From contig NZ_JALKAP010000003.1 in NCBI RefSeq assembly GCF_023016045.1, forward strand, positions 62,001-126,000: 64,000 bases of DNA, in the 5' to 3' direction. The notes beneath the pieces were generated by a model. That model was not told the DNA's origin. It ran no database searches and saw nothing but the letters and a program-made list of their open reading frames with translations. This document shows, piece by piece, positions 55,755-64,000 of this stretch. A program made the position numbers and the translations under genes. The stretch's first letter is position 1. Each line of letters begins with the position of its first letter. This stretch comes from Marinobacter sp. S6332. Lineage in GTDB: Bacteria > Pseudomonadota > Gammaproteobacteria > Pseudomonadales > Oleiphilaceae.

Positions 55755-57538
55755 TGCAAATCAGGCCCGTATTCGAGAATGGCATCCAGAGTCAGCTCCA
55801 CATCGCCCGCGCTGGATCCTGTGCCTACACTGGTAAGGATCACGCTGCCGGTCGCACCAAGTGCCAACGTACGCACATCACCCGGCAGGCTTTCATCCAC
55901 CTCAAACAACAGCGCATTGGTGGCAAAACCATGAAGCTCATGGGTGCCCGGCACATAGTCCGACGATTCAATGAACAGCTGCAGAACATAAGGCTTAAAG
56001 TTGTTGCTCGCATCCACACCAATCATCAGCAGACTGACTACTTCTGGAGACGACTCGGCGTCAATCGAGTACACGAGACTATCCACCTCAAAAGCTGCGA
56101 ACGTTAGGCTGGCAACCACCGGCCGCCCATCAGGCAAGGTGAATCTGAATGCCCCGCTGTCGGCCCCGTTCACGGCAGACACACTACCTGTTAATGGAGT
56201 AGTAACAGGTGCGCTGCAATCTGGCTCGACATCTGCGAGGCGGTATCCCGAGCCAGGGGATGTCTCTTCTGCCAACGCTTGCTCTATAGCGGCTCTGCGC
56301 GACAAGCGGTAGTCCGAGTCAGTGGGCCCGCCCTTGCCTTCAATAAAAGCTTTGAGGCTGGCCATACTGGCTTCAGAGGTATCCGTCAGTTCTCGAATCT
56401 GCTCAAGATCCTGCAGCAGTTGGTTTTCGCTCCATTGAGTGGCCAGCAGGCTCTCTAGCTCAGCTTGGTATTGGGCTCGGTATTGCGGAAGATTGAACAG
56501 ACGATCGGCTAGAGAAAAGTTTCGGTATAACACGCCCGTATCTGGTTTGAGCGGATGCTCTCCGCGAAAAGCCGTATCAGCTCCCCAGGGAATAAAATGG
56601 AAGCGACCGTCATCAGGAGCACGATAAATGTGGAAGTTATTAGCGTTGCCAGTAGCAGAATCCCAAGCGCCAATTAAGGTCTCAACAGCCCAAAACCGAA
56701 TGAACTCGTCTACATCTACAAGTTGTGGGAGCACATTCATCAATTGATCATCAGGCAATGCCAGAGCATCGGTAACCGATTGCAAATCACTGCGGTCGTT
56801 TTCCCTCTCGTTGGTTTTTTTCTCGAATCTCTGGCTTAACCAAGTTCCAAAGTCCGCTGTTTGTGCTTCGTATTGATTGCCTTCATCATCACCGAATGCA
56901 CGTGCAAGAAATGGCTTTTTGATGGGCTCTACATTGGTGAAGACGCCAAGATCCTCGCCATTCACGCGAACTCTCGCGTAGTTACATCGGGGAGCGGCAA
57001 TGCCTGCTTGCCGAAACTGCTCATAAGCCAAACATTGGCGTGCGTTAGACGGATCCTGACGATTGTTGTTCAGGGTCATCCGAGTACTGTTTTGGTAGGT
57101 CCTGCCATCCCAAAGGTCGTTAAAATCCAACTTAAGAGACGGAATGCTAGGGCTCAGCGAGCCTATATAGCCTTTCTTGCGAACAACTACGTCCTCCATG
57201 GCAACGCCATCAATGGTAACGCTGGCTGTAAACTCCGTGTACTCGTAGTCTGTTAAGCACTCGCGCGCGGTGCTGGCCAGCGTTCTACCTTCCGAGCGAA
57301 GCTGGTTGAACTCGCTTGCATCCATGGAAACACTGACCTCCAGCAGCCGGTTCGGCGCGTACAGATCACCCTCTCCCCCTAAATTCACAGACTCTCTCGG
57401 AGCCTCTAAATCTGCAGGATCGGACACCTCTGTGGAACCATCACCACCACACCCAGCAAAAAACGGCAACAGCATGGCTAGCGCCCCAAGCTTGACTGTT
57501 TTGCTGCCACTGCCATACACATTGATTTTTGTTTTCAT
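55751..57538 (-). CDS. CotH-family protein kinase, lipoprotein
   Basis: A 595-residue secreted lipoprotein with an atypical CotH kinase domain. The signal ends at the lipobox LLPFFAGC (C30), followed by a low-complexity GGDGSTE linker. The CotH domain (about 60-420) has the family lysine region SIPSLKLDFNDLWDGR, the NNNRQDPS loop, and the catalytic/metal region WDSATGNANNFHIYR, then FHFIPWGADTAF. A C-terminal beta-rich domain (about 440-595) has no recognised family. It is the first gene of the CotH-VTC-DUF4956-porin operon. CotH proteins phosphorylate serines of surface proteins in spore formers; its target here is unknown. Confidence 0.87.
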   Translation of the reverse strand: MKTKINVYGSGSKTVKLGALAMLLPFFAGCGGDGSTEVSDPADLEAPRESVNLGGEGDLYAPNRLLEVSVSMDASEFNQLRSEGRTLASTARECLTDYEYTEFTASVTIDGVAMEDVVVRKKGYIGSLSPSIPSLKLDFNDLWDGRTYQNSTRMTLNNNRQDPSNARQCLAYEQFRQAGIAAPRCNYARVRVNGEDLGVFTNVEPIKKPFLARAFGDDEGNQYEAQTADFGTWLSQRFEKKTNERENDRSDLQSVTDALALPDDQLMNVLPQLVDVDEFIRFWAVETLIGAWDSATGNANNFHIYRAPDDGRFHFIPWGADTAFRGEHPLKPDTGVLYRNFSLADRLFNLPQYRAQYQAELESLLATQWSENQLLQDLEQIRELTDTSEASMASLKAFIEGKGGPTDSDYRLSRRAAIEQALAEETSPGSGYRLADVEPDCSAPVTTPLTGSVSAVNGADSGAFRFTLPDGRPVVASLTFAAFEVDSLVYSIDAESSPEVVSLLMIGVDASNNFKPYVLQLFIESSDYVPGTHELHGFATNALLFEVDESLPGDVRTLALGATGSVILTSVGTGSSAGDVELTLDAILEYGPDLQ

Positions 57539-58010
57539 CCGTTACTCCCGCAGATGCTTGAAACCAGACCGGTTTTAGAACCGATTGAAAGCAGTATTCC
57601 GGGGAGGGGCATTATTGTCTGTAAGAATGTCTTACGCGGAGGGCTTCAAAAAAGGGGGGTCAAATCAATGAAAGGCCCACGCACCTGCATGGGCCTGTTT
57701 GCTAGGGTAAGTTCAGAAAAAGCCCAGAGGGTTGATGTCGTAACTGGTTAGCATGCACTTGGTTTGCTGGTCTTGTGCGCTCAACTCTACAAACTTATGC
57801 TCCATAGGGCGGCATGGGCTGGCCACTGACCGGGAAGTTGTTGATTGCGCGCTGAGTCTGGGCACCCCAAAGCGCGCCGACAGGCACTTGTACGTCGCCC
57901 AGGCTGTCGGTTTCTATTCGATAATCACTTACTGCTGCCTCCTGCTCTGCATTATCATCACCAAACAGTTCAGGATAAGTGTAGCTCGTCAGGAGGCTCT
58001 CAGGTCAGGC
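57539..58010. other. 472-base gap with gene debris
   Basis: Upstream of cotH this gap carries the cotH promoter region, a hairpin AGGCCCA/TGGGCCT at about 57673-57696, and the scrambled fumC/exaC pseudogene at 57713-57945. No complete gene is visible. Confidence 0.7.
57713..57945 (-). pseudogene. Mosaic remnant: fumC-like 5' end + fumC-like middle + exaC-like 3' end
   Basis: Read on the minus strand, a CAGGAGG ribosome site (57945-57939) and about 40 codons encode a FumC N-terminus ([16 protein letters not shown]...GQPMPP). It is about 80% identical in DNA to 49450-49570, but the start ATG is now GTA. It then jumps to the internal fumC segment around [12 protein letters not shown] (57771-57810; about 95% identical to 48779-48820), out of frame. 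It next switches to the last 18 codons of an exaC-like gene ([18 protein letters not shown], stop at 57713). A 42-base stretch (57729-57770) is identical to 60467-60508. The fumC junction lies at a shared GGCGGNATGGG. Confidence 0.85.
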
Positions 58011-58589
58011 TTAGCGACCCAATGCGTAAAACTCCGCATTCGGGCGCATGCTTGTCACATTCGCCATTCGGTTGGATAGCCCGAAAAACGACGCAACCCC
58101 CGAAATATCCCATATGTCTTCGTCGGTAAAGCCATGGTGATGCAGTACTGCGAAGTCCTCATCACCGACTTCCTCGGCTCGCCGGGAGACCTTGACGGCA
58201 AAATCCAGCATCGCTTTCTGGCGGTCACTTATATCCGCCTTGCGGTAGTTAACCGCCACCTGATCCGCAATCAACGGGTTCTTCTCCCGAATCCGCAGAA
58301 TCGCACCATGAGCCACCACGCAATATTGGCACTGGTTCAGATTGCTTGTGGCCACCACGATCATTTCGCGCTCACCCTTGGTGAGATTGCTGTCTTTTTC
58401 CATCAGGGCATCGTGATAATCGAAGAAAGCCCGGAACTCGGCTGGCCGGTGAGCAAGTACCAGAAACACATTGGGGATAAAGCCTGATTTTTCCTGCACT
58501 GCCAGAATCCGGTTACGGATATCCTCAGGCATGGCGTCCAGTTCTGGCACCGGGAAACGGCTGATGGCTTTTTCTGTTTGTACCGTCAT
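58011..58589 (-). CDS. Peroxidase-related protein, AhpD/carboxymuconolactone decarboxylase-like
   Basis: A 192-residue alkylhydroperoxidase-like protein. The redox motif is CQYCVVAH (C87, C90, H94), as in AhpD proteins that reduce peroxides through a CxxC pair. The helical fold is typical of the CMD family (LTKGEREMIVVATSNLNQCQ, QKAMLDFAVKVSRRAEEVGD). It is the third gene after tetR and acuI on the same strand, 43 bases after acuI, so it is presumably part of the same TetR-controlled stress or electrophile response. Confidence 0.87.
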   Translation of the reverse strand: MTVQTEKAISRFPVPELDAMPEDIRNRILAVQEKSGFIPNVFLVLAHRPAEFRAFFDYHDALMEKDSNLTKGEREMIVVATSNLNQCQYCVVAHGAILRIREKNPLIADQVAVNYRKADISDRQKAMLDFAVKVSRRAEEVGDEDFAVLHHHGFTDEDIWDISGVASFFGLSNRMANVTSMRPNAEFYALGR

Positions 58590-58632
58590 TTCATGTCCTC
58601 TGTTTTGTTATTCAGCTTAGTAAACGCCCGAA

Positions 58633-59616
58633 TTAGTCGGCTACGGAAATCACCACACGACCCCGGATTTTGCCGTCCATGAGCCGGCCCGCGGCATCGA
58701 TTGCCTCATCAAAGGGCACTTCGGTAATCATGCTGTCCAGCAGTTCCGGCGAAAGGTCCTGCGCCAGCCGTTTCCATGCGTGCACCCGGTCTTCTTTCGG
58801 TGCCATGACGCTGTCCACGCCACACAGGGTTACGCCCCGCAGAATGAAGGGCGCAACCGTAGAAGGGAAATCCATTCCGGCTGCCAGGCCACATGCCGCG
58901 ACAACACCCCGATACTTCATGCCAGCACATACGTTCGCCAGAACCTGGCCCCCGGCCACGTCAATTGCCCCGGCCCAGGTTTCCCGTGCCAACGGCTTGC
59001 CCGGCTCAGTCAATTCTCCCCTGTCCAGAATGTGCTTTGCGCCCAAAGACTTCAGATAGCCTTCTTCTTCGGGCCTGCCCGTGACAGCGATCACCGAATA
59101 ACCCAGTTTGGCCAGCACCGCGACCGCAACGCTACCAACGCCGCCTGTTGCGCCAGTCACCAGAATGTCGCCCGAATCCGGAGTTACGCCGTGCGTCTCC
59201 AGTGCCATCACGCAAAGCATCGCGGTATAACCTGCGGTGCCAATAGCCATAGCCTGGCGAGCGGTGAAAGGTGCCTGCAATGGGATCAGCCAGTCACCAG
59301 ACAGCCGCGCTTTCTGCGCAAGGCCGCCCCAGTGTTTTTCGCCGACACCCCAGCCATTCAGGACAACTTCGTCTCCGGCTTTAAACTCTGAATTTGAAGA
59401 TTCGGTTACCACTCCTGCCAGGTCGATCCCCGGAACCATTGGGTAACTTTTCGCGATGGGAGCGCGCCCGGTAATGGCAAGCGCATCCTTGTAGTTAAGT
59501 GTGGTGTAGGCGACATCTACAGTGACATCGCCTTCTGGCAACTGGGCCTCGTCAATCGCTTTCAAGGACACCTGTTGGTCGCTCCGGCTGCCCTCAATCA
59601 AAATACCTTTGAACAT
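58633..59616 (-). CDS. acuI: Acrylyl-CoA reductase AcuI/YhdH-type oxidoreductase
   Basis: NADPH-dependent MDR-family enzyme reducing acryloyl-CoA to propionyl-CoA, a detoxification step in DMSP and 3-hydroxypropionate metabolism. The 327 residues show the family start [44 protein letters not shown], the nucleotide loop [14 protein letters not shown] and C-terminal [10 protein letters not shown]. The length equals AcuI/YhdH. It lies 47 bases after the tetR gene, with a 15-bp palindrome ATGAGTT-G-AACTCAT (59640-59654) in the gap. No DMSP lyase gene is in the window. Confidence 0.9.
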   Translation of the reverse strand: MFKGILIEGSRSDQQVSLKAIDEAQLPEGDVTVDVAYTTLNYKDALAITGRAPIAKSYPMVPGIDLAGVVTESSNSEFKAGDEVVLNGWGVGEKHWGGLAQKARLSGDWLIPLQAPFTARQAMAIGTAGYTAMLCVMALETHGVTPDSGDILVTGATGGVGSVAVAVLAKLGYSVIAVTGRPEEEGYLKSLGAKHILDRGELTEPGKPLARETWAGAIDVAGGQVLANVCAGMKYRGVVAACGLAAGMDFPSTVAPFILRGVTLCGVDSVMAPKEDRVHAWKRLAQDLSPELLDSMITEVPFDEAIDAAGRLMDGKIRGRVVISVAD

Positions 59617-59663
59617 ATTGCCTCCAATGATTTCGCCTTATGAGTTGAACTCATGTGTTTGCA

Positions 59664-60302
59664 TCAGGAGCTGCGCACCAGTGCCATAAAACCTTCGGCA
59701 AACTGATCCAGCGGTTGTGAACTTTTTTCGAGTTTTGCGTGAAGTACCGCGCCTTCCCAGCCTATCCAGAAGAATTGTGCCATCGAGCCTGGCGACACCT
59801 TGCCCGACATCTCACCGACGTGCTGAGCTTCCCCCAGCACCCGAGCGATCCGCGCCCCCCAATCCTGGAAGGTTTCACGCAACAGATCGCGAAAGCTCTC
59901 AGGCAAGGCCGCCATTTCCTGCCCCAGGTTGCCGATCAGGCATCCGCGCCGATAATCAAACTTCTGCATGCCGGCTTTCGCGTCATCAACGAAAGCCTGA
60001 ATCCGTTCCAGTGGCCGAAGGGAAGTGTCAGAAAGTGAACGCTCCAGCTTTACGGCAAAAAAATGCCCGTAGGCTTCGATCAACGCTTTCCCGAAAGCCT
60101 CTTTGTTCTCGAAATAATGGTAGAAGGAGCCCTTTGGCACGCTGGCCTGGCGCAGAATTTCGTCAAGCCCGGTATAGGAGTACCCCTTCTCGGTCAATGC
60201 CGCCAAACCCACCCGGATCAGCGTCTGGCGGGTGTCCTGATAGCCGGCATTCTGGCTTTTGGGCGGCCGGCCACGCTTGCGTTTAACTGGTGTACTTTCC
60301 AC
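59664..60302 (-). CDS. TetR-family transcriptional repressor
   Basis: A 212-residue TetR protein. A basic N-terminal arm KRKRGRPPKS precedes the helix-turn-helix (about 25-70, RVGLAALTEKGYSYTGLDEI then PKGSFYHYFENKEAFG). The ligand domain follows and contains the DYRRGCLIGNLGQEMA pattern typical of the NemR/AcuR group, including a cysteine (about residue 141) that may sense electrophiles. It is the first gene of tetR-acuI-ahpD-like. A perfect palindrome 11 bases upstream of its start is the likely autoregulatory operator. Confidence 0.92.
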   Translation of the reverse strand: MESTPVKRKRGRPPKSQNAGYQDTRQTLIRVGLAALTEKGYSYTGLDEILRQASVPKGSFYHYFENKEAFGKALIEAYGHFFAVKLERSLSDTSLRPLERIQAFVDDAKAGMQKFDYRRGCLIGNLGQEMAALPESFRDLLRETFQDWGARIARVLGEAQHVGEMSGKVSPGSMAQFFWIGWEGAVLHAKLEKSSQPLDQFAEGFMALVRSS

Positions 60303-60312
60303 ACATCGCCCT

Positions 60313-60337
60313 TTAATTAGACCAATCGTCTAATTAA
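60313..60337. promoter_or_regulatory. Palindromic operator upstream of tetR
   Basis: TTAATTAGAC-CAATC-GTCTAATTAA has perfect 10-bp arms around a 5-base spacer and starts 11 bases before the tetR start codon. The TAGAC/GTCTA core resembles sites of NemR/AcuR-type TetR proteins. Confidence 0.78.
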
Positions 60338-60365
60338 TTATGCATATTTATGACCGAGCGTCTAC

Positions 60366-60396
60366 TAAAAAGAGAAAACGCCTCAGAAGAGGCGTT
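60366..60396 (-). terminator. Intrinsic terminator downstream of exaC
   Basis: The 8-bp stem AACGCCTC/GAGGCGTT (60377-60384, 60389-60396) with a 4-base loop is followed on the minus strand by TTCTCTTTTT, about 55 bases beyond the exaC stop. Confidence 0.85.
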
Positions 60397-60450
60397 ATAA
60401 AGGGACCAGCGCCGGGCCCCTTTTGCTCAGGGCCTGACACTGCTTCTGGA

Positions 60451-61971
60451 TCAGAAGAACCCGAGCGGGTTGATGTCGTAACTGGTTAGCATGCACTTGG
60501 TTTGCTGGTAGTGGTCCAGCGCCATCTTGTGGGTTTCACGACCCACACCGGACTTCTTGTAACCACCAAAGGCCGCGTGTGCCGGGTAGGCGTGGTAGCA
60601 GTTCATCCATACGCGGCCAGCCTGAATGTTGCGGCCCACGCGATAGGCGCGGTTGGTATCGCGGGTCCAAACACCGGCACCCAAACCGAAGTCTGTGTCG
60701 TTGGCAATGGCCACGGCTTCTTCTTCGGTTTTAAACGTGGTTACACCGACCACTGGGCCAAAAATTTCTTCTTGGAATACACGCATCTTGTTATCACCCT
60801 TAAACAGGGTGGGCTGGATGTAGAAGCCGTCTTTGAACTCTGCACTCATGTCTTCCTTGGCCCCACCGGTAAGTACAACAGCACCCTCCTGCTTGCCAAT
60901 TTCAAGGTAAGACATGATCTTGTCGTACTGTTCCTTACTGGCCTGAGCACCCACCTGCACATCGGTATCCAGCGGGTTACCGCGTTTGATAGTCTTAGTG
61001 CGTTCAACCACCTTCTGCATAAACTCTTCGAACATATCCTCCTGCACCAGCGCGCGAGAAGGGCAGGTGCACACTTCGCCCTGGTTGAAAAACGCCAGAA
61101 CAAGACCTTCTACACACTTATTCACAAATTCGGGCTCGGCCTTCATAACATCCGAGAAATAGATATTGGGGGACTTGCCACCCAACTCGACTGTTGAAGG
61201 AATGATGTTTTCTGCAGCGCACTTGAGAATGTGCGAACCAACCGGAGTAGAGCCCGTGAAGGCAATCTTGGCTATACGCTTGCTAGTCGCTAGCGCCTCA
61301 CCCGCCTCGATACCGTAACCGTTAACAATATTGATAACGCCCGGTGGCAACAGGTCACCAATGATCTCCATCAATACCAAAATACTGGCTGGCGTCTGCT
61401 CTGCTGGTTTGAGTACGGTGCAGTTACCGGCCGCCAAACAAGGGCCAAGCTTCCACGCCGCCATCAATATGGGGAAGTTCCACGGAATAATTTGGCCAAC
61501 CACACCAAGGGGTTCATGGAAATGATAAGCCACCGTATTGTGGTCAATCTCACCCATATGCCCTTCTTGCGCCCGGATACAACCGGCAAAGTAGCGGAAG
61601 TGGTCTGCCGCCAAAGGTATATCCGCATTTAGGGTTTCACGAACTGCCTTGCCGTTATCCCAAGTTTCCGCAACTGCCAACTTTTCGAGATTCGCTTCAA
61701 TTCGGTCAGCAATTTTAAGCAGAATATTTGAGCGCTCTGCCGGAGAGGTTCTACCCCAAGCCGGCGCAGCTTTGTGCGCAGCATCGAGTGCCAGATCGAT
61801 ATCTTCGGCGGAGGAGCGAGGAATTTCACAAATGGTAGCGCCAGTTACTGGCGTTATGTTATCGAAATACTCCCCTTTAACCGGGGCAACCCATTCACCG
61901 CCAATGTAGTTTCCATAACGGGATTTGAAAGAAACAACGGAGCCGTCCTTGCCAGGTTGTGCATAAATCAT
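60451..61971 (-). CDS. exaC: NAD+-dependent acetaldehyde dehydrogenase, ExaC/AldB type
   Basis: Oxidises acetaldehyde and related aldehydes to acids in the cytoplasm, the second step of ethanol oxidation in pseudomonads. From the ATG at 61971 (AAGGTGA seven bases upstream) it has 506 residues, the ExaC length, starting [20 protein letters not shown]. The frame is open 19 codons further without homology. Landmarks are [40 protein letters not shown] with the catalytic Glu, [13 protein letters not shown] with the nucleophile, and [20 protein letters not shown]. The last 14 codons are repeated in the mosaic remnant at 57713-57770. No quinoprotein ethanol dehydrogenase gene is in the window. Confidence 0.92.
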   Translation of the reverse strand: MIYAQPGKDGSVVSFKSRYGNYIGGEWVAPVKGEYFDNITPVTGATICEIPRSSAEDIDLALDAAHKAAPAWGRTSPAERSNILLKIADRIEANLEKLAVAETWDNGKAVRETLNADIPLAADHFRYFAGCIRAQEGHMGEIDHNTVAYHFHEPLGVVGQIIPWNFPILMAAWKLGPCLAAGNCTVLKPAEQTPASILVLMEIIGDLLPPGVINIVNGYGIEAGEALATSKRIAKIAFTGSTPVGSHILKCAAENIIPSTVELGGKSPNIYFSDVMKAEPEFVNKCVEGLVLAFFNQGEVCTCPSRALVQEDMFEEFMQKVVERTKTIKRGNPLDTDVQVGAQASKEQYDKIMSYLEIGKQEGAVVLTGGAKEDMSAEFKDGFYIQPTLFKGDNKMRVFQEEIFGPVVGVTTFKTEEEAVAIANDTDFGLGAGVWTRDTNRAYRVGRNIQAGRVWMNCYHAYPAHAAFGGYKKSGVGRETHKMALDHYQQTKCMLTSYDINPLGFF

Positions 61972-62091
61972 GATCGTCACCTTTTGTTTTGCTTGTGAAT
62001 GACTACGCGGCCATGCGCGTTTGCCCATTCACTGTAGACTTGAAATAGTAAAAGGTGAATCGTTTGGGTGTTAAGAGAAGGTGACGAAAAT

Positions 62092-63501
62092 TTAGGGGCG
62101 CCCTGAGAGGTCTGTTAGCTCTTGCAGGCAGTCTTTTAGAAATTCTTGCGCGTCGTCCAGAACTGCTTCATCTGCCACAACGCCAAACTGAACCTGCCCG
62201 GCATAGCTCACAATGCTGACCCCCAGCCCGATATCACCAGCTTGTGGCACCCAGAACATCTGCTCTTTAATGCGACAACCGGCTATATAGCGTGCTTCAG
62301 GCGTGCCGGGAACGTTAGACACCACGGCACTGGCCTTGCGGTAGAAAACATCAGATAACGGCTGGCGCAGGGGTTCGGGAATCAACGAGGCACAAGCGGC
62401 AACGCCCCAGGCTATCCCGGGCTGCCAACTTTTCTTTAGCCGACGGGTTTCCTGCTTAATGCGATAAACCCGTTCCGGAGCACTTTCGCCATCCACCGGC
62501 AGAGGCACAAACACCGTGCCGAAATAATTACCAAGAGCGCCGGGCTCTGGCTGCAGGTCATCGGGTAAGCGGCTGCGAATATCGATGGGAACTGCGGCGT
62601 GCATCACAGCATCATCCAGTGTTTTACCGGAAACCCCAAGCCGAAGCCGCACAGCAGCCGCCACACAACTGAGGAGCACATCGTTGATAGTGACATTCAT
62701 CGCTTTGGCGATGGACCGAAACCGATCGAGTGGAACCGGCACTGACCACCGGCAATGACGCTGGCCCAATAACGGGCGCTTGAGGTCGGATGGCGTATCC
62801 TCGGGTTCCGCTAAAAAATCCGTGAACTCGTTAACCAGCTTCAAACCGGTGCGAGTCAGCTGATCAAACCAACTACCAGTGTGCGCCTGACGCTTAACCT
62901 CTGCGCCAGTCGGCTCTTCGGCGACAGAGCCTGGGCTCGTATCGGCCGTTACCATGCCTTCGAGTCGGTCTTTTGCTGCTGCCACCCAAGGGGCAAATTC
63001 CTCAGTTTGATGCGCTCCGTATAGGGCTGGGTGCTGTTGCGGCGATGCTGGGCAAAGGCTGTCAAAAATGCCTGTTAATGACACTCCGTCGGCATAGCAG
63101 TGGTGTATTCGAAGCAAGAGTGCAGAGCCGCCCTCCGCATTGGGCGCCAACCAGAATTTCCAAAGGGGGCGATAAGCAGGTAAAGGCTGGTTTATTCTGG
63201 CAGAAACCCAGTCCTGCAGTTCGGATTCTGTGAAGCGGTCAAGCACTACATCAAGATGATGCCCCAGATCAAAAACCGGATCTTGCTCCCACCACCAACT
63301 AGGCGACCGTTTAACCGGCATGTACCGAAAACGCTCCCAGGCCACCCAGTAAACCCGTAAAAACTCTCGCATCCGTGGCGCGGTCAGACCATCGGCCCGC
63401 ATCATGACCGTAATAGTCATGGGGTTCCGAGGGTTTTCCAGCGCCAGCCAGGCTGAATCCGTAGGAAGCATGAGGTGCGTTTGCTCGTGACTCAAACCCA
63501 A
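62092..63501 (-). CDS. Wax ester synthase/diacylglycerol acyltransferase (WS/DGAT), second copy
   Basis: A second acyl-CoA:alcohol/diacylglycerol acyltransferase, 469 residues, with HHCYADG at H133-H134/D138-G139, LMLPTDSAWLALENPRNPMT at the N-terminus, INDVLLSCVAAA, and VVSNVPGTPEARYIAG...FWVPQAGDIGLGVSIVSYAG. It is clearly diverged from the copy at 21365-22783. The start is uncertain: TTG at 63501 (GGGGA four bases upstream), TTG at 63495, or ATG at 63471. It is divergent from a lipase-like alpha/beta hydrolase, so both may serve neutral-lipid metabolism. Confidence 0.92.
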   Translation of the reverse strand: MGLSHEQTHLMLPTDSAWLALENPRNPMTITVMMRADGLTAPRMREFLRVYWVAWERFRYMPVKRSPSWWWEQDPVFDLGHHLDVVLDRFTESELQDWVSARINQPLPAYRPLWKFWLAPNAEGGSALLLRIHHCYADGVSLTGIFDSLCPASPQQHPALYGAHQTEEFAPWVAAAKDRLEGMVTADTSPGSVAEEPTGAEVKRQAHTGSWFDQLTRTGLKLVNEFTDFLAEPEDTPSDLKRPLLGQRHCRWSVPVPLDRFRSIAKAMNVTINDVLLSCVAAAVRLRLGVSGKTLDDAVMHAAVPIDIRSRLPDDLQPEPGALGNYFGTVFVPLPVDGESAPERVYRIKQETRRLKKSWQPGIAWGVAACASLIPEPLRQPLSDVFYRKASAVVSNVPGTPEARYIAGCRIKEQMFWVPQAGDIGLGVSIVSYAGQVQFGVVADEAVLDDAQEFLKDCLQELTDLSGRP

Positions 63502-63827
63502 ACATCCCCGGAAGTGGTGAAGTGAAAAATGCAGAACTAAGCATTGTGCCAGACATACCTTAACGGCTCCACAAACCTACACCCACCGCAAGATTACAAA
63601 ATTTTACACTTAGACGTGACTACACCCTATACTGGTTATAAGACTTGATGTAATAGTTATTACATGACCCAAGCAGTTCCCGGTTGGCCATGGAACAGTA
63701 AACACTGCGTTGCCAGTGCCAATAACGATCGGGCCGAATGAGGGTACAACTTAGATCGCCAGCACAACCAAGGTCGAAAGACCTAACTCTAAAAACAGGC
63801 AACCGCCGTGCTGGGAGGAGATGCAGT
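63502..63827. other. 326-base gap between WS/DGAT and hydrolase
   Basis: No gene seen. It contains an AT-rich promoter-like segment with a palindrome at 63648-63665 and a strong ribosome site (GGAGGAG, 63814-63820) for the plus-strand gene. Confidence 0.6.
63648..63665. promoter_or_regulatory. 18-bp perfect palindrome, candidate operator
   Basis: ATGTAATA-GT-TATTACAT has perfect 8-bp arms. It lies between divergent WS/DGAT and hydrolase genes, about 165 bases from each start. The regulator is unknown. Confidence 0.5.
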
Positions 63828-64000
63828 ATGAAAGCAAGCCATATTCGCAAGCTGATCAGACCGATCGATAGTGCCTATTCAGAGATGTTTTCAGGGCGCG
63901 TTTACCGTGTTGGTGAAGGTGCAGTTTCTGTTCGCAATCATAGCGGCGAAGCGAAGCATACTGTTATTGGCGTGCATGGCTTTCTGGAAAATCATTGCTA
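63828..64000 (+). CDS. Alpha/beta hydrolase, N-terminal part (cut by window edge)
   Basis: The first 57 residues of a plus-strand gene with GGAGGAG seven bases before the ATG. It begins MKASHIRKLIRPIDSAYSEM and reaches HTVIGVHGFLENH. The HG motif after a hydrophobic strand is the oxyanion-hole turn of alpha/beta hydrolases such as lipases and esterases. The catalytic serine elbow lies beyond the window, so the class cannot be fixed. Its position opposite a wax ester synthase hints at a lipid ester substrate. Confidence 0.65.
   Translation, partial: MKASHIRKLIRPIDSAYSEMFSGRVYRVGEGAVSVRNHSGEAKHTVIGVHGFLENHC

Overview
The window is chromosomal DNA from a marine gammaproteobacterium, most likely Marinobacter or a close relative (inferred from the sequence alone). 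The housekeeping blocks follow Pseudomonas/Marinobacter order: tpiA-glmM-folP-ftsH, yhbY/greA-carB-carA-dapB-dnaJ-dnaK-grpE, recN, fur/bamE, rnfH-ratA, smpB and ssrA. There are two wax-ester-synthase-type acyltransferases, the tmRNA tag reads ANDENYALAA, and Fur is of the pseudomonad type. No phage, transposase, CRISPR array, rRNA or tRNA gene was seen. The tmRNA gene is the only stable RNA.

Layout. 1-21300 is core genome, mostly on the minus strand: cell wall and folate (glmM, folP), proteolysis (ftsH), carbamoyl phosphate and lysine/cell-wall precursors (carAB, dapB), chaperones (grpE-dnaK-dnaJ) with good sigma-32 promoters, and recN behind two LexA boxes. rlmE (ftsJ) is missing from its usual place beside ftsH. 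21365-23246 holds a wax ester synthase and ssrA. 23247-29950 looks accessory: a PhyH dioxygenase, a DUF2955 plus HlyD efflux pair whose HlyD gene is frameshifted, a serine hydrolase, an SDR with a small divergent regulator, and a histidine-kinase remnant.

29957-39595 is a probable catabolic island for an imported zwitterionic or N-methylated compound. It has two BCCT transporters about 93% identical, LysR, an aldehyde dehydrogenase, a dipeptidase-like protein lacking part of its metal site, an unrecognised 584-residue protein, a DUF3726 protein and a RidA-family protein. cheV follows. 40654-43965 is a two-gene unit of an ATP-grasp ligase and a 674-residue protein with a papain-like Cys/His/Asn pattern. 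mqo, a Ca2+/Na+ exchanger, msrA-msrB and fumC come next.

49801-57538 holds a three-gene signalling operon (double-receiver protein, LuxR-type regulator with a glutamate at the phosphorylation site, membrane histidine kinase). It converges on a four-gene CotH-kinase / VTC polyphosphate polymerase / DUF4956 / porin operon. The gap at 57539-58010 contains a scrambled pseudogene assembled from pieces of fumC-like and exaC-like genes. The window ends with a tetR-acuI-ahpD-like operon with a strong palindromic operator, exaC, a second wax ester synthase, and the start of an alpha/beta hydrolase cut by the window edge.

Starts were moved from the longest reading frame wherever a Shine-Dalgarno sequence or family alignment favoured another codon. 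All identifications come from reading the sequence; no database search was run, and family comparisons are from memory.
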